Positions 63,565 to 64,000 of a stretch of DNA of 64,000 nucleotides are shown piece after piece. The position numbers and the translations under genes were made by a program. The DNA is from Arthrobacter bambusae (lineage in GTDB: Bacteria; Actinomycetota; Actinomycetes; Actinomycetales; Micrococcaceae). The DNA lies in contig NZ_JAUSSZ010000002.1 in NCBI RefSeq assembly GCF_030812595.1, forward strand, positions 186,001-250,000. The letters are read 5' to 3'. The notes under the pieces were generated by a model. It was not told the DNA's origin. It did no database searches and saw nothing but the letters and a program-made list of their open reading frames with translations. Each line of letters starts with the position of its first letter. The stretch's first letter is position 1.

Positions 63565-64000
63565 ATGGAGACATTGGCGATCGTGGGTGCATCACTGGCG
63601 GGACTTTCTGCCGCCCGCGCGGCCCGGGCGCAGGGCTTTTCCGGGCGGCTGCTTATCATCGGCGATGAGCAGCACCGCCCCTATGACCGCCCGCCCCTGT
63701 CCAAGGAGTTCCTGGCAGGGAAGATCGGCATCAAGCATGTCATGTTGGAAGACGGGGAGGCGGGAGGGGATGACCCGCTCCAGGCCGAATGGCTGCTCGG
63801 CTCGCCGGCACGGAGCTTTGACGCCGCCACCAGGACCATCACCCTGGGCGACGGGCGCACTGTGGCGGCTGACGGCGTCGTGATTGCCACGGGAGCCTCG
63901 GCCCGCACATTGCCCGAACTTGCGGGCCTTGCCAATGTTTTTACCTTGCGGACTCTCCAAGATGCCCAGGACCTGGCCCCGGAGCTCGTTGCCGGCGGCC
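63565..64000 (+). CDS. FAD-dependent ferredoxin reductase (partial, runs off the window)
   Basis: The first 145 residues of a pyridine nucleotide-disulphide-type reductase. The FAD-binding motif IVGASLAGLSAARAAR, the segment HRPYDRPPLSKEFLAG typical of oxygenase-coupled ferredoxin reductases, and the ATGASAR motif are visible. GAGGAGGA precedes the ATG. It is divergent from the Rieske ferredoxin and probably reduces it with NAD(P)H. Confidence 0.92.
   Translation, partial: METLAIVGASLAGLSAARAARAQGFSGRLLIIGDEQHRPYDRPPLSKEFLAGKIGIKHVMLEDGEAGGDDPLQAEWLLGSPARSFDAATRTITLGDGRTVAADGVVIATGASARTLPELAGLANVFTLRTLQDAQDLAPELVAGG

Overview
The window is high-GC actinobacterial DNA, most like Arthrobacter and its relatives (Micrococcaceae). 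The clearest marker is the dimethylglycine oxidase at 60325-62832, which closely matches the Arthrobacter globiformis enzyme as I recall it. The tRNA without an encoded CCA, the frequent GTG/TTG starts and the ATGA/TTGA gene overlaps also fit. I see no insertion sequence, prophage, CRISPR array or rRNA. Gene density is normal throughout.

Left part (1-9.9 kb): a PilZ-containing cellulose-synthase-like glycosyltransferase, Nudix and DUF6314 genes, tRNA-Arg(CCU), a DUF998 membrane protein, and a STAS-like plus HAMP-GGDEF-EAL pair. Next comes an unusual secreted tandem-repeat peptide with an ATGWWPN core, divergent from a TPR protein, then an inositol-monophosphatase-like gene and a block of 52/90-bp tandem repeats.

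Surface locus (9.9-20.2 kb): wecB, a large secreted protein and a 61-aa protein that both end in an LAxTG-TM-Arg tail, a processive GT2, a small membrane protein with the Cys/Arg/His triad of the exosortase/archaeosortase family, a septum-formation-type lipoprotein and a large GT-C-like membrane protein. A convergent three-gene signalling operon follows: an intact kinase, a degenerate kinase and a receiver protein lacking its phospho-Asp. I regard this locus as the best candidate for an undescribed system. pcrA and sucCD come next (20.4-25.3 kb).

Inositol region (25.7-46 kb): a complete set of myo-inositol catabolic genes (iolC, IolJ-type aldolase, iolD, mmsA, iolE, iolG and, separately, iolB), an ABC importer, three further Gfo/Idh oxidoreductases with three further TIM-barrel isomerase-like genes, and LacI and GntR regulators. 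A shared motif, TATGTC-N4-CAAA, lies in front of the tautomerase gene, iolC, the LacI gene, the importer and the GntR gene itself, which suggests one regulon.

Right part (46-64 kb): a cupredoxin/membrane-protein pair, a DUF4190-like protein, a LOG-family protein, and a long minus-strand cluster for methylated amines: IclR regulator (bracketed by two 81-bp palindromic repeats), creatinase, MHS transporter, betaine ABC transporter with a double permease, betB, betA, dimethylglycine oxidase and a Rieske ferredoxin. A divergent flavin reductase runs off the right end. The cluster would feed choline and creatine carbon to sarcosine; the betaine demethylase and sarcosine oxidase are not in the window.
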